From Tenebrio molitor (Eukaryota; Arthropoda; Insecta; Coleoptera; Tenebrionidae), in assembly GCF_963966145.1 (NCBI RefSeq), contig NC_091050.1, forward strand, positions 25,544,001 to 25,608,000: a stretch of DNA of 64,000 nucleotides, read 5' to 3'. The notes under the pieces were generated by a model that was not told where the DNA came from, searched no databases, and saw nothing but the letters and a program-made list of their open reading frames with translations. This document shows positions 35,650-47,469 of the stretch, in pieces. The number at the start of each line of letters is the position of its first letter. Positions within the stretch are counted from its first letter, which is position 1. The position numbers were made by a program, and so were the translations under genes.

Positions 35650-36175
35650 CAACTGTTACGTATGATGATAGGTTGTTCGAAGGACCGTTTTTGTTTAAGG
35701 TATAAACGTTTGCCAAAGGGCTGTGAATTAAAGCGACGTGTTGTGTCGTGAGAAGTTTTTAATGTTCTGTTCCTTATCTGTTTGTTCTTACAAAAACTTA
35801 CTAGCAAAAAAGGAGCTGACCTGCTGCAGGTGGGGACGATATCGGCTAATAAGGTCGATAGGAAAAATTTAAAATATGAGCTCAACCATGCCGCCCCCGT
35901 TGAACTATTTACAACCTTCACTTCACTGCACTTCCTTGTCGTTCGCCTCTTCGTGGTCGTTGTCCATGGGCAGGATGGAGATTCTGTTGGCCGCTCGTTT
36001 TAGGATGCCGGAAGTTGTTTTTATGGAAACAACTCGAGTGATTCCATCTTTGCCTGGATGAAGTTGAATTATCCTACTGAGAAGCCACTGTTGAGGAGGG
36101 AGGTTGTCTTCATTGATGAGGACCATTGATCCTGGCTGTATACGCTTGCCCGATATCGTTTTCTGACGACTGTCG
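35650..36175 (-). pseudogene. BEL/Pao fragment: end of integrase and part of LTR
   Basis: The minus strand at 36126-35923 encodes the C-terminal domain that follows BEL/Pao integrase (MVLINEDNLPPQQWLLSRII, LHPGKDGITRVVSI). It is homologous to 39,217-39,400 in the large BEL copy, where the corresponding residues are VLVKDDHAPPPLQWRLGRVI. A purine-rich AACGGGGGCGGCA tract, a candidate polypurine tract, comes next, and the rest down to about 35,650 may be LTR. No other domain is present. It belongs to a different BEL family from the copy at 38.6 kb. Confidence 0.7.
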
Positions 36176-36879
36176 CGCCGACGGAGGCAGCGCGCAGTTT
36201 TCAGTTCGTGTTTTCAAAATTCCACCTGTCTTGATATGTAATATCACTCATTAAAACACAGGAATTTTTGAAATTTTCGCATTCAAGTGTACAATAAATC
36301 ATGCAAACAATAATAACTTGCGGCTTTCAGTCGATTGATACAAGCTGTTTACGAAAAAAAAATTGTCTAAAGGTAAAATTTTGGATTCGGAAATTGTTGC
36401 TATATTTCATATACGAGTATGTACCTACAAATGAGCAAGTTCAATGACAGAATTTCGATTCGGAATGTTTTTAGTGTGATTTTTGAGATTTAGCAATATA
36501 AAAACATATTTCAAGAGGAACTAGCACGATTTTAATAGTATCTAGAACATTCTCATTGTCAAAGAGCAATTTCATGCACAAAATTGGGATTTTTTGTCTA
36601 TTCGCCTAAAGATCAAGTGCATATTAAGATCCAACGAAATAAAAACGTTTTGATGACAATAATTCCTAACATTCAATGGTTTTACTTTACGTACTTTGTC
36701 CAGTAAATTTAATGTACTACATTAAAAATGTCAGAACGTCAATGTCAGTTCACTTTTGGTTGAATGACTTCTTCGATTTCTGTTTTTGCGGGTTGTTGGT
36801 ATCCTGATTCGGGTGGGTTTTTTCGTAATCCTTCGTAGTCCTTTTGATTTTTTTAAATTGAATTCCTAAAGGCTTGACC
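36176..36879. other. no gene recognised
   Basis: AT-rich stretch without transposon ends or open frames. Parts may belong to the degraded inverted-repeat element that follows. Confidence 0.4.
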
Positions 36880-38557
36880 GATCTGTTGCGCCATTAGTGA
36901 AGTTTTTTTTATGTTTCATACGCGTACTACAAAAAATTTTTCTTATAAAAGTTTTTTCGTTTTCGAGATACAAATGATTGAAAATTTGGTCAAAATTGCT
37001 AGTACGCTGCTGAATTAAAGATGATTACCTGATTATCTTGGTAGTTTAGCAACAATAATAATCAAAGGTGCCCGTCAGTCACAAACGTAACCTTACTCCT
37101 CTCGATCATTTCCATAGAAACATTTACAAAGCAGTGTGCTTGCACCTATGACTTTATTGTGGAGTTGATGTAACAATGGTTGCTAATGAAGTGGACAAAT
37201 TCGGACAAATTTTCCATATTCATAGGTGTTGGAAATACAAGGATATAGGGTAATTTCCATCCTTTTGATTTCACCTCCAAAAGTCATTTACGCAGAATTA
37301 TTTTGTGTCAAGGATACTCCACATTTTTTTTCTAAACTTATTTCAGAATTACCCTGTATAAATGTAGAATTTAATTTTAAAACCACTTTTGTTAACATTG
37401 TGTATGCCTATTCCCAGCCGTTTTGGCGTAATTTCTATTTTTTGAATAAAATATATTTTTTTTTATTAAGCAATTGTTTTATTTGAATTTTTATTCAAAA
37501 ATCGCATGCAATAGACAGTAGATAATAAAAAAATAAAAAAAATTAGCAAATGAACAAACAATATTTTCAATGAAAACGGTGCACACATTTTCATTAAAAT
37601 ATTTTGTTGGGTTTTGTAAATAGTTAATTTTAGTTGTTTAATTTTTGTTTGGTTTTGTTTGGTTTAGTTTTAGCGCGTAGTTTAAGTTAGTTGAAAAAAT
37701 TCAATTCAAAAATAGTTGCACCCTTTTTCATTGATTATTGCGCGTTAACCGATTCACAATGTCGTGCAAAATCGGGGTTGACGAAACCTTCCCCGCCTGA
37801 CATTTTTGGAAAAGAGACCATCGTAGTGAAAATACCTAGTTTCGTAACCATCGTCTCGTGTCGTGACACCCACTTAATTGAAGTGGCACCGAAGTCCAAA
37901 ATTATCGTTGATTTCAACCCATGCCGTTTCGGTCCATGGTCTCTTCGCGGTCCTCATTAAAGTCAATTTTGATTTAACGAATTGTGGATCACGGGGAAAA
38001 TCGAACAAAAGCTCTTCGCTTAGATAGGCTTAAGTCAACAAAAATTGACTTAAGTGCCCTGGAGGCAAACATATCTTTTTGTTAATTTGCTTGTTTTTTA
38101 TTATTTTGTTGTTATCTACTACTATCCCACCTCCACCCGGCGGCACGGCAATTTTGCCGGAGTACATACACTATTACGGATAATACTATCAAGTAATAGT
38201 GCAGTGCTTATCAACATAATTACCGGCGTCTCGCCTCCACATTTTGACTTTTTTGTGTTTTATGTTCTGTGTCAATGTTAAGGAATTTCCTCACGATGTG
38301 ACATGAGTATAATAATATACCTTTTTGAATTTCAACCACCAATGTGTTCTCTAAGTCCAAAATTTTTAAATTTTTAAAAAGAGATTGCGGTACTATTCCT
38401 GTTGCTGAAATTATAAATGGTAAAATCGAAATTTTTTCTAAACACCTATTTATTGCAATGCTATTTTTGAATAAAAATTGCTTGATAAAAAAAAGAATAC
38501 CTATTTTATTCAAAAAACTGAAATTACGCCAAACGGCTGGAAATAGGCATACATAAT
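36880..38557. repeat. degraded inverted-repeat element, left side, later split by the BEL element
   Basis: The left arm contains GCGCCATTAGTG, ATGTTTCATACGCGTACTAC and, at 37,370-37,500, AAAACCACTTTTGTTAACAT, TATGCCTATTCCCAGCCGTT and GAATAAAAT. The right arm carries these inverted at 38,458-38,556 and, past the BEL insertion, at 47,844-47,985 (AATGTTAATAAAAGTGGCCT, GCGTATGAAACGTAAATAAA, CACTAATAGCGC). Inside the left arm sits a small TIR insertion at about 37,247-37,357 (TAGGGTAATT...AATTACCCTGTA). A LINE A fragment lies in the middle. It has no coding capacity. Confidence 0.6.
38110..38455 (-). pseudogene. LINE A copy 3, 3' end only
   Basis: The minus strand encodes ILPFIISATGIVPQSLFKNL and LLYSCHIVRKFLNIDTEH, then the shared 3' UTR with the CGGCAATTTTGCCG palindrome and CCACCCGGCGGC. 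It is strongly 5'-truncated, as is usual for LINE copies. Confidence 0.88.
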
Positions 38558-38932
38558 TATGTGGTACTTGGCGGGGCCCAATTTGGTGATGCCGTTGCCA
38601 CTTTCTGGGGTTTGATTTTGTGGACTGTATTTTGGGTTTTCAATTAAAACTATAGCTTCTAACACACTGCTACGAGTATATTAATTTTAGAATTTAACAA
38701 CTTACACTGAAACAACACTTAAACTAACATGTGGGAAGTAAATCGACTTGGGCAAAAACAAAACGGCAAAGAGGCCGAGGCCTGGGTTGAGGTGCTATTT
38801 ATAGCGTTGAGGGCGCATTTTGAAAAATAGTTTTGCGCATTGGCGACTTCGAGAAACTGTAGGGTGGTGCTGACATCTGATAGGGGTAGTTACAGTTGCT
38901 CGAAGCCGCCAAGATTTAAACGAGACGCTACA
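38558..38932 (-). repeat. BEL 3' LTR
   Basis: It matches 47,470-47,838 along its whole length and begins on the minus strand with TGTAGCGTCTCGTTTAAATC. I count five substitutions and one 6-bp length difference by eye. It is next to the polypurine tract. Confidence 0.93.
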
Positions 38933-39216
38933 TTCTCCCGCCGGTTGAAATGTCTAATTTCAAACAGACTTGGCAACTGATCGGAAACAGACAAGAAAAA
39001 AGTACAAAACAATACAAGTAGACAGATGACTGAAGTCAGCAACTATTTGCTTGTTATCACCTTAATTGCTAAACATTCCAATAATCATAATAAGGTTACA
39101 TTTGAAAACAATGATGAAATGACAAAATTTAAAATAGGGATACAAGTTTACATTATTTACAACTTACAACTAATTTTCAATTGAGGAAGGAAACACCTAC
39201 CTATGCTTAAAACTAG

Positions 39217-40260
39217 TTACATAATGGGGAGTGCGTAGACCTTTGTAATCGGTCTGGTATAAGTGCCAGAGACAGTTCTTACAGATACCGACCGAACACG
39301 GCCATCAGGGCCAGGGAAGACCTCAATTACGCGGCCCAAACGCCATTGTAAAGGGGGCGGCGCGTGGTCATCCTTGACGAGCACCATTGTTCCGGGAGTT
39401 ATATTTTCTTTAACTGTGTGCCACTTTACACGCTGTTCCAAAATAATTGGCGCATTTTTTGGATTTGATTCCACAATGAGAGACGATTAATCGGGGTTTC
39501 TGCAAGATTAGCCTCAGGCACTGACGCCAGACTATCGTTAATCAAAAAATGTGCAGGAGTGAGACAGGTAAGCTCATCAGGCTCACTTGAGAGTGGATGC
39601 AAGGGTCGCGAATTTACTACTCCCTCAATCTGCATTAGCAGAGTATTCAATTCCTCATAAGTATACAGAGAGTTTCCCATAACGCGCTTTAGGTGATACT
39701 TGACCATCTTGATTCCACTCTCCCAAATACCACCTTGATGAGCAGCTGACGGACTTATAAACCTCCATTCAATTCCCTCGTTTGACAATTCATTTTTGAT
39801 TGGAGAAAAGTTGGAGCTTTTGTTCAACAATTCATACAATTTTCTTATTTCATTGTTGGCACCCTTGAAATTGGTACCATTATCACTACAAATGAATTTA
39901 TATTTGCCACGACGAGAAATGAAGCGACGTAGGGCAGCAAGAAAGTTAGCTGTGGAGACGTCAGAGCATAACTCCAAATGAATTGCTTTAACGGATAAGC
40001 ATATGAATAGACAAACATATCCTTTAGTTATTAGTGACTTTCGAATGCGTGATTACTTCATCTCAATAGCACCAGTAAAATCGACACCAACGTAGAGAAA
40101 TGGTCTGCGAGGGGTGACGTGAAAGGAAGGCAAATCAGCCATTATTTGCTCTGAAGGAGAAGCATCAAATCGGTAGCATTTTATACATTTTCTGATAATT
40201 AGTCTGACAACATTTCGACCCAAAACCTGAGTCTGAGGCTAGCTAATGTATTCTGGGCGC
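39217..40260 (-). pseudogene. BEL integrase and C-terminal domain, broken
   Basis: This region would integrate the cDNA into the host chromosome. Readable parts on the minus strand are FLYVGVDFTGAIEM, then a stop at about 40,055, and then ELCSDVSTANFLAALRRF, FICSDNGTNFKGANNE (second catalytic Asp), SPSAAHQGGIWESGIKMVK (catalytic Glu) and NSRPLHPLSSEPDELTCLTP. A frame change near 39,450 separates it from MVLVKDDHAPPPLQWRLGRV and the end at 39,217. Nonsense and frameshift changes rule out function. Confidence 0.85.
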
Positions 40261-40463
40261 CAGCATGTAACAGTTTCTGATATAATCAATTTTGTGACGG
40301 GATCTTCAGCGGGCAAAATAATAAGAAACCGTTGATTGAATGAAACAGTTGAATTTTTGAATCGGCCATCGACCCGTAGAACACCTTCAGGATCGATAAA
40401 CGGATTTAAATACTTTAGCTTGCTGAAGCTCAAATCAACGCATATCGTCGGATTATCCTTGAC

Positions 40464-42440
40464 TTAACGCAGTAACGCTATTTCTCTAGGAAAATAATGA
40501 TTTTGTAAAATTCTAGCAGTCAAACTTATAGCAGCATTGAGTTCAACGGTACTTAAGGGTCTTACGCTTGTGATTGCATGAGTGAGATTGTTCAATGAAG
40601 ATTTAGGCAAATCGCGAATGTTCTCTTTACAAATGCGAACCTTGACTATGGAGGTAAAACGTAGGACAAAGGCTGGAGTGCGTTGCAGACGTGGCCATTT
40701 GGAAAACGAGTGAAGTTTCTCCAAGAGATACGATTTGTTAGTAGACTTGACAGTGGTTGAATGTGAGACGACTTTCTTCTCGGGTAGGTCTATAACTTTC
40801 GTAGACATTTGGGTGGTTTGCCACAATTCTTCTGGTTTCGATAACCATGCAGGTCTTCCCACCATAAGCTACAGCGATCTAGTGATTTTGAGGTTAGTCC
40901 TCGACTGACAAGAACAGCTGGGTTGTCGGTTGATGAGACATGGCGCCAGGACCGTTTATCGGTTAAATCTTGAATCTCGGCAACTCGATTTGCCACGAAC
41001 ACGTTCCACCAAGCAGGATCCGACTGTATCCAAGATAGTGCAATCGTAGAATCTGTCCAGCAAATGTGTGATGTCACGGTCATATGAAGTTCGCGTAACG
41101 CAGTCTGCATGAGTCTAGCTAGCAAGAGGCTTGCGCATAGTTCTAAACGGGGCAAACTAGTGGGCTTTAGGGGCGCAACTCTTGACTTAGAGCATATGAG
41201 GCGAACCATTGACGTTTTGTTGCTCTTATTTGTAGCTCTAAGATATATGGCGCAACCATAGGCTTTCGTTGAGCTGTCTGCAAAACCGTGACATTGAAAA
41301 TCATCATAATCTTGATGAAATATGACCCGTGGTATTTTTACTTCTCTCAGTAGAGTTATTGTTTCGACAAACGAATTCCAAGCTATGGTGATGTGATCGG
41401 GTACTGGCGAGTCCCAATCCAGTTCCTCTTTCCACAAGGATTGCATAATAATTTTGGCCTTTATTACAACTACACTTACCAGTCCGAGTGGATCATAGAT
41501 TTTCGAGATGTTCATAATTTCACCCGGAACTGTAACTTGAAACACGTCCGATGTCGGATTCCAAAACAACCCAAGAGTTTTCAATGTGGATGAGCCGTCT
41601 GGAAACTGAAAATTGCAACTTTCTCTCTTTTCGTCTGATATACGGTTCAAGACTCCTTGATTGTTTGAATGCCACTTGTGCAATATGAAACCGCCCTTAC
41701 CAAGTAGGGAGATCAGCTCGTCTTGAACTTGGACTGCAGAGCTTAAATCATTAGCACCGGTAATTATGTCGTCCACATACGAATTGAGTTCCAGGTCTTT
41801 CGAGGCGAGAGGAAATTGTTCTCCTTCGTCGGTAACGAGTTGCATTAGCGTACGAGTCGCTTCATAGCTTGCTGAGGCAGTGCCGTAGGTAACGGTACTT
41901 AGTTGAAAACATTTCAGGTCGGGTTAGCCCAGTTTTCTCCACAATATTCGTTGCAATGATTGATATTTTGGTTTCACATTAATCATTCTGTACATCATGG
42001 CGATGTCAGTAGTGATGCCGATCAAATATGTCCTGAACCTTAGGAGAATGGCAAATAGCGTCGGTTGTACGACAGGTCCAACGAAGGAAACGTCCTTGAA
42101 TGATAGTCCTGTGTCGCTTTTGGCTGATCCATTGAAAACGACTCTAAGTTTGGTGGTGGATGAGCTTTCCTTCATGACGGCGTGATGTGGCAGGTAGTAC
42201 TCTAAGTCGTGGCTGGGAAAATTCTTGACCTCATGGGCATGACCTAGTGCTATGAATTCGTCTATAAACTTGCTGTAATTTCTATAGAATTCAGGGTCCC
42301 TGTGAAATCTTCTCCCCAGGGAGCGAACACATTTGTAGACATGACCGTAAGAATTCCCTAAACTTTGAAACTTTATGGACGTCTATTGGCAGGTCGACTT
42401 CGTATCTAGCGGTCTTGGTTCTAGGTACTTAATTTTGATA
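40464..42440 (-). pseudogene. BEL reverse transcriptase and RNase H, broken
   Basis: Minus-strand pieces include the fingers and palm (STTKLRVVFNGSAKSDTG, GPVVQPTLFAILLRF, catalytic Asp in ITTDIAMMYRMI) at 42,175-41,924. Next come the YVDD active site (LNSYVDDIITGAND) and thumb at about 41,790-41,640, and the RNase H region with HGFADSSTKAYGCAIYLR, SLPRLELCASLLLARL and CWTDSTIALSWI at 41,300-41,020. Breaks occur at about 42,430 (TAA after ELYQN), 42,290, 41,900 and 40,860. Gaps between readable blocks are short, so this is point-level decay. No large deletions are seen. Confidence 0.88.
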
Positions 42441-43133
42441 CAGTTCCTCGCAAAGTCGTTCTTCGTAGGTAAGAATTTTCCTGGTAGCTACTTCTTCGAG
42501 TCTCCAAAACTTTGTCAAACTTCCGTTTAAATTTTCTTCTTCGGCGGAAGCGATTGTACAGGTAGAAATGACGTTGTTCGAGACGTTGCGTTTGGCCCGA
42601 TCGTTCAACAAACCACCAAAAATCCAACCTAGAGCTGTGTTTTGCAGAACCAGGTCGCCATCGAGTAAATTTATTTTTCCCTTTTCTAAAATCTTGTAAA
42701 ATACTTCGGTCCTAAGAAGCATATCAATCTCAGAACAAGTGTTGAAATTTGGATCAGCCAGACGTACAAATGAAGGCCATTTCAAAATATTTTTTTCAAA
42801 TGATGACTTGGGGAGCTTCTCAGTGATGTGGTCAATTACTCCAAAACTGGCTTTGAACTTAAAATTACTTACTCGGGATTCAGTGTTTAGATCTACAATT
42901 TCAGAAATAGGAACTGATTTACCACCAACTCCGCTTATCTTCCAGTTGGACTTGTAACCACTTACATTCATCGATCTCAAGAATTCGTTAGTGATAAAAT
43001 TCCTTTCGCTAGCATTGTCTAATAGAACGCGGCACGGGAACTGAAAACAATTGGGATCTAACACATGAATCAATGCTGTTGATAACAACACGATATCCCG
43101 ATCATAGTTTGCAATCGTATTGTGACAATTATA
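42429..43133 (-). pseudogene. BEL protease region
   Basis: The minus strand carries FPCRVLLDNASERNFITNEF, in the style of the DUF1758 retropepsin of BEL elements. The usual D-S/T-G is D-N-A here, so the catalytic triad looks altered. WPSFVRLADPNFNTCSEIDM and LGWIFGGLL follow. The upstream side is cut by the TA target of the nested transposon; the frame is continuous with the zinc-knuckle part at 45,142 once that insertion is disregarded. Confidence 0.8.
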
Positions 43134-45141
43134 TCGAGTGTTCAAATGAAATCCTGGGCTGGGAAGGCGTTTGGAAACCGTCAATTGTTATGCTTTTTTA
43201 AAGTGTAGATTGACAGTTATAATTCAGTAATTAGAGCATGTTGACAGCTAACCTAAAATGTATAAACAAAAAAATATTTCTGTTTTTGTTCGTTCTTTGC
43301 AATGTTGTTCACTAAAAATAGCGTAACAAACGATTCCAATTCTCAAAGCAAATATCTAAGGACATCCTTTACTGAAAACAAACATGTTCAATTATGTTCC
43401 GAATAAACAGATCTGATGTTCCAATTAGGGCATTTTCAAGCACAGTGTCTGGGATTTTATGAAATTGTTCATCTTAATGCATATGATGGTACCCATGAAA
43501 CGAAACTTTGAAATGCCAAAACTGTACCTACACGTGCACAGCGTTTCCTTTCCAGTGGTTCACCATGTAAATTGTCGCGTTTTAAAATTGGATAGTAACC
43601 CACGAAGTCAGAAATTATAAACATCAAATACGCGTCTGGAGATTATTTCAGCAAGATTTTACGAATTTTGGGAAGTGGAGAACTTTTTGGTAAATTAATT
43701 ACCTGGAAAAATGTTCAGATCTAAATAAAGCACAACTTGACATAAATATGAGTTTTTATTGCAGACGTTCACAATAAATGCTGAAAATGTGCACCCTCTT
43801 GTTGTAAGCATAGCGTAGCCCGCCTTCTAACTCCATTTCTGATGACATGCTCAAGAACCACTGGATCTTCATTTATTTGATCCATTCTCATCCGTATTCT
43901 GTTTGGAAGTTCTGCCAGATCATTTATGGGGGTGTTATAAATGGAATTTTTCAGAAATGGCCACAAAAAAAATTCGCAGGGTGTGAGATCACAAGATCTG
44001 GGAGGCCAGTTATTGAGTGTGTTTCGACTAATAAGCCTGTCAGCGTAGAAATTGGATAAGAAGTTTATTGTAGCGCCAGTTGTATGCGCTGTTGCGCCAT
44101 CTTGTTGAAAATACCCATAAATTAGTTCATCATCATGAAGTTCATTTAAAAACGGTGTTAAAATTTCAGCACGATATCTTTCTCCATTGATATTGCCTGC
44201 AAATATGTTTGAGATAATAAACATGAGTAACAAATGATTACAGTAATTTACCTTGGAAAAAATATGGGCCAATAATCCTACGTTGTCTAATAGCAGCCCA
44301 AACTCCAATTTTTTGGGGGTAATGTGGAGCTTCAGTAAAAAAATGTGGATTTTGTGAACTCCACATTCTCATGTTTTGTGAGTTTACGTAGCTTGACAAA
44401 TGAAAATATGCTTCATCTGTAAAGAATGTTTTTTCTAAAACATCATCAGCTATTGTGTTTAAAAACCATTGACAATAGTTTAGTCTTTGGGGCAAGTCAT
44501 TTACATGTAACTCTTGGACAGCGGTAAGCCGATATGAAAATAAATGCAGATCTTCTTTTAAAATTTTTTGACAAGTTCCAACAGAAAGATCAACCTGTTG
44601 TGACAAATGCCGAATTGAAGTTGTAGGTGAATCTTCCATTATTTGTTGAACATTCCCAATTACTTCCTGAGTACGTTTCTTTACTTGGCCACTTCCTTCT
44701 TTTCGTACAATAGTACCACTTTCTCGAAAATTATTTAAACAAAGATGGAGAGTTTGTCGAAATTGCTCATACACAATTGCAACAATCGGAAATCGTTCCT
44801 GGAACTCCTCAAAACATGCACTGACAGAATATTCCCAGTTGCCATCAACTTTTGTTCCGTTTCGAAAGTAGGCTTCCACCATGAAAACTTTATGTTCTCG
44901 TAACAAAACCATTGTAAACACACCTTGGCTGGGTTTTAAAAAAACCGAAAATCAAACTATTGAAATTCTCGAAAGCACTGGGAGACCACAAAAGACGAAG
45001 TTCGAAAAACCACAAACGTAGGTCAATGACATAAACAAATGTCATTCATGTCAAATGGCGGGAAATTCAGACTACACTGTTATACAAACGGTTTGATTTT
45101 TCCAACGCCTACTCAGCCCAGGATTTCATTTGAACACACGA
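43134..45141 (-). mobile_element. DUF4817/DDE transposon, 2008 bp, apparently intact
   Basis: The termini are inverted repeats of about 40 bp, starting TCGAGTGTTCAAATGAAATC on the left and, on the right, the complement of TCGTGTGTTCAAATGAAATC. TA lies outside both ends (43132-43133, 45142-45143). The box CAACGCCTACT occurs 28 bp from the right end, and a mutated form at the same distance from the left. It lies within the BEL ORF and encodes one transposase with one intron. Confidence 0.93.
43769..44921 (-). CDS. DUF4817-DDE transposase, two exons, about 365 residues
   Basis: This enzyme should cut and paste the surrounding element. The start is the ATG at 44921. Exon 1 (44921-44252) and exon 2 (44196-43769) are joined across a 55-bp intron (donor GTAAAT, acceptor TTTGCAG), and the join keeps the frame (FFQG-NINGERY). 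The N-terminal HTH (DUF4817) shows VFMVEAYFRNG, FEEFQERFP and CLNNFRESGTIVRKEGSGQV. A second HTH follows (SIRHLSQQVDLSVGTCQKIL). The catalytic blocks are KTFFTDEAYF, GYFQQDGATAHT and WPPRSCDLTPCEFFLWPFLK, giving D, D and E with the Glu position typical of IS630/Tc1-type enzymes. No stops or frameshifts were found. Length equals the family norm. Activity is inferred and has not been shown. Confidence 0.88.
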
Positions 45142-46510
45142 TACTCTGGATCCGCACTGTCCTTGGAGTTTCGTTCGACGCCGTTTGTAGTGATTTTAGA
45201 ACTTTGACCAACACAAGCGGTTAAAGAAGGAACTTCAGGTTTGTCGCAATTTACATGAAGCAGTTCATGATGCTTTAGGCTGCACCGATTGCATCCGCGG
45301 TAGGAGCTGTTGCACTTGTCAACTTTGTGTTTCGTGCTTAAACAAAAGAAGCAGAGCTGCGACTTGTTTACGAATGACCGACGGTCCGATACGTTCAGCT
45401 TTTTGAAATTGAAACATTTATACAAGGGGTGAGGCTCCTTGCATTACAAACATTTTAATGAATTTTGGCTAGCGTTAGATTTGTCGTTCGTAGTACACGA
45501 TACAGATCTTTTTTGGTCTTTGTTATTTAACAGCAGGTCGCCACGAGAAACAGTTTCTAAGGCACGGCATTTGTTGTTCAAATATTTTTTAAATGAATTC
45601 ACGGTAGGGAACTCTTCATCTCCCCTTTGAAGTTCAAATTCTTTCATCGTTTCGATGTCCACCTTTTGGGACAAAATATACACTAAGAGAAGATCATGCA
45701 TGTCCGGGATGTTTAGCACGTCTAAACAATCATGATGTTGTGAGAATTCATTTAATAGTGTTCTAAGACTCGACACGGAATTTTTCGTAACGTATTTTAT
45801 TTCATACTAAAAGTCTCTTGTGCATCATTATTTTATTTCAAAAATTAAAAAATCGCATTATATTGTGACAATAGCATCACCTTTTTTCCTGTGGCAACGG
45901 CCGTTGCTATTGTTTTTTTAGATCGAATATTTTTTGACTTTTTCACTTTTCAATGTCAGATTTGATGTATAAAAGGAAAACAGTCCGGTAGGTGTTGCTA
46001 AGTGACACTTTCCGGCTCTGATACTGTTATAACTCACCTACCGGGCTCAAATTGATGATGCAATCGAGCATCTACCGGACAGTATGAAATAAAATAATAT
46101 TTTTTTTTGATGTCCGACAATTCTTGATTATTATGCACTAAACTGACGTATAAATCTTTGACGCGGAGCCATTTAGTATAATCTGAAGAAAACGTAGGTA
46201 AATTTATTTTTGGCAATGATCACGACTGATTGTGACATGCGTTTGAATTGTGCGCGGGCAAGGGCCTGGTGAGATCGGTTTCCGCTTTGTCCGCCTTTAG
46301 CTTAGACATGACTGAATGTATTCTTTTGTATAATTCATAGTGCTTATTAAGAATTGCAACACCCTCTGCAGCATATTCTTCTTTCTCAATTTCTAACTGA
46401 ATTTGAACGGGTTCAAATTTGGCAAGAGCGTCATCTAGTGATTTGATCGCGACTGCAAGTTTCGATAAATCAGAAACTGACTCTATATCTCCTAATGAAT
46501 TTTCCACGAC
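45142..46510 (-). pseudogene. BEL gag region with zinc knuckles, interrupted by a MITE
   Basis: The capsid-precursor part on the minus strand: 46507-46220 (MENSLGDIESVSDLSKLAVA, a coiled region), 46216-46100 (MPKINLPTFSSDYTKWLRVK, LYVSLVHNNQELSDIKK, the DUF1759 signature), MITE 45793-46096, then 45776-45444 (RTLLNEFSQHHDCLDVL, DMHDLLLVYILSQKVD). Knuckles at 45425-45142 read CFFCLSTKHKVDKCNSSYRG and CNRCSLKHHELLHVNC. A stop at about 45,440 and frame changes separate the blocks. Upstream, 46,511-47,469 is untranslated leader. Confidence 0.82.
45793..46096. mobile_element. 304-bp MITE inside BEL gag
   Basis: The ends TATTTTATTTCATAC and GTATGAAATAAAATA are perfect 15-bp inverted repeats. An inner inverted pair (ACCGGTAGGTG-like sequence near 45,990 and CACCTACCGG near 46,035) adds a second stem. 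The BEL gag reading breaks exactly at the two ends. Confidence 0.82.
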
Positions 46511-47469
46511 CTTATAACCGGCCTGTTCAAAAGTGTAATTTGAGTGATCCCCGCAGAGCGCTAGTGTACGGGCGCTTTTTGGGGATATTATTCATCTTAA
46601 GTTTTTGTCACCGAGAGTTTTTCTCAAAACAAAAACACAAAGATACAATTGTATTCAGTATTGTTTTAGAAAGAAAATATGAACTTACTGTGCTCAATCT
46701 TAACTCTAAAATCATGTCTAAACCTACTTTTCCGCATTTTTATTCTTCAGAAGCGCCCGTACTGTGGCGCCCTCATCGGCGAAAATTGGCTCTTTCTCGG
46801 AAACATTTTCGCAGTGCTTTTTTAATGAAATGAACAGGCCGGTTATTATACAGCAGGTTGCGGAATTTTCAATTTGAGTTATTCTACCCTTTAAATATTT
46901 TCTGGTACCCTACAATGATTTGATATCCGCCATTTTGGATGAACAAACGATTTTTGAATTGTTGAATAAAGTCCGTGAACTTATAATGAGACGATCAAAT
47001 AAATCGCCTAACAAACGACAATAAAAACAACGAAATAATCAATCCGATCTTACTACTAGCAAAATTTCACTTTTCACATGCACTTTAGGAATGAACTTAC
47101 TTTGCACACTCCGCTAACACTTGACGACGATGTCGAATTTGGCCTGGACTCCTGGAGACTGGAACGTTGTCGGCTTGCCGGAAGTTCCTGGGAGAAGACG
47201 CTATATCTTCTAGTTTTCACTCTCCAGTAGATTGAACGATGCACTTTGCGTCGAAATGGATTTGCGGTTCATGTGGTGTTGCGGCTAGCACGTGGTGAAT
47301 TTCCGTCCACGTGATATTGGGTTTGCACGTGGTTTTACACTTTGCACGTGGTGCTTTTCTGTCCACGTGGTATTGGATTTGCACGCGATGATTTACTTGT
47401 ACACTACTTTCACAGCTTATTTAACTTAAAAGTGTTGACTCACAGTCCGGTTCGAAGATGACCAAAAAA
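46511..47469 (-). other. BEL leader with possible primer-binding site
   Basis: About 960 bp between the 5' LTR and the gag start. The first bases inside the LTR on the minus strand read TTTTTTGGTCATCTTCGAAC; TGGTCATC... is the candidate primer-binding site, but I cannot assign the tRNA. The (+) ORF at 46495-46833 is a shadow. CACGTGG is repeated several times at 47,270-47,370. Confidence 0.6.

Noticed and set aside
37691..37960. ORFs on both strands around 37.7-37.9 kb
   Set aside because: No motifs; lie inside the degraded inverted-repeat element.
47400..47469. Exact tRNA assignment of the BEL primer-binding site
   Set aside because: Only TGGTCATC is convincing. The B-box-like TTCGAACC next to it is too near for a normal tRNA 3' end, so I do not name a tRNA.
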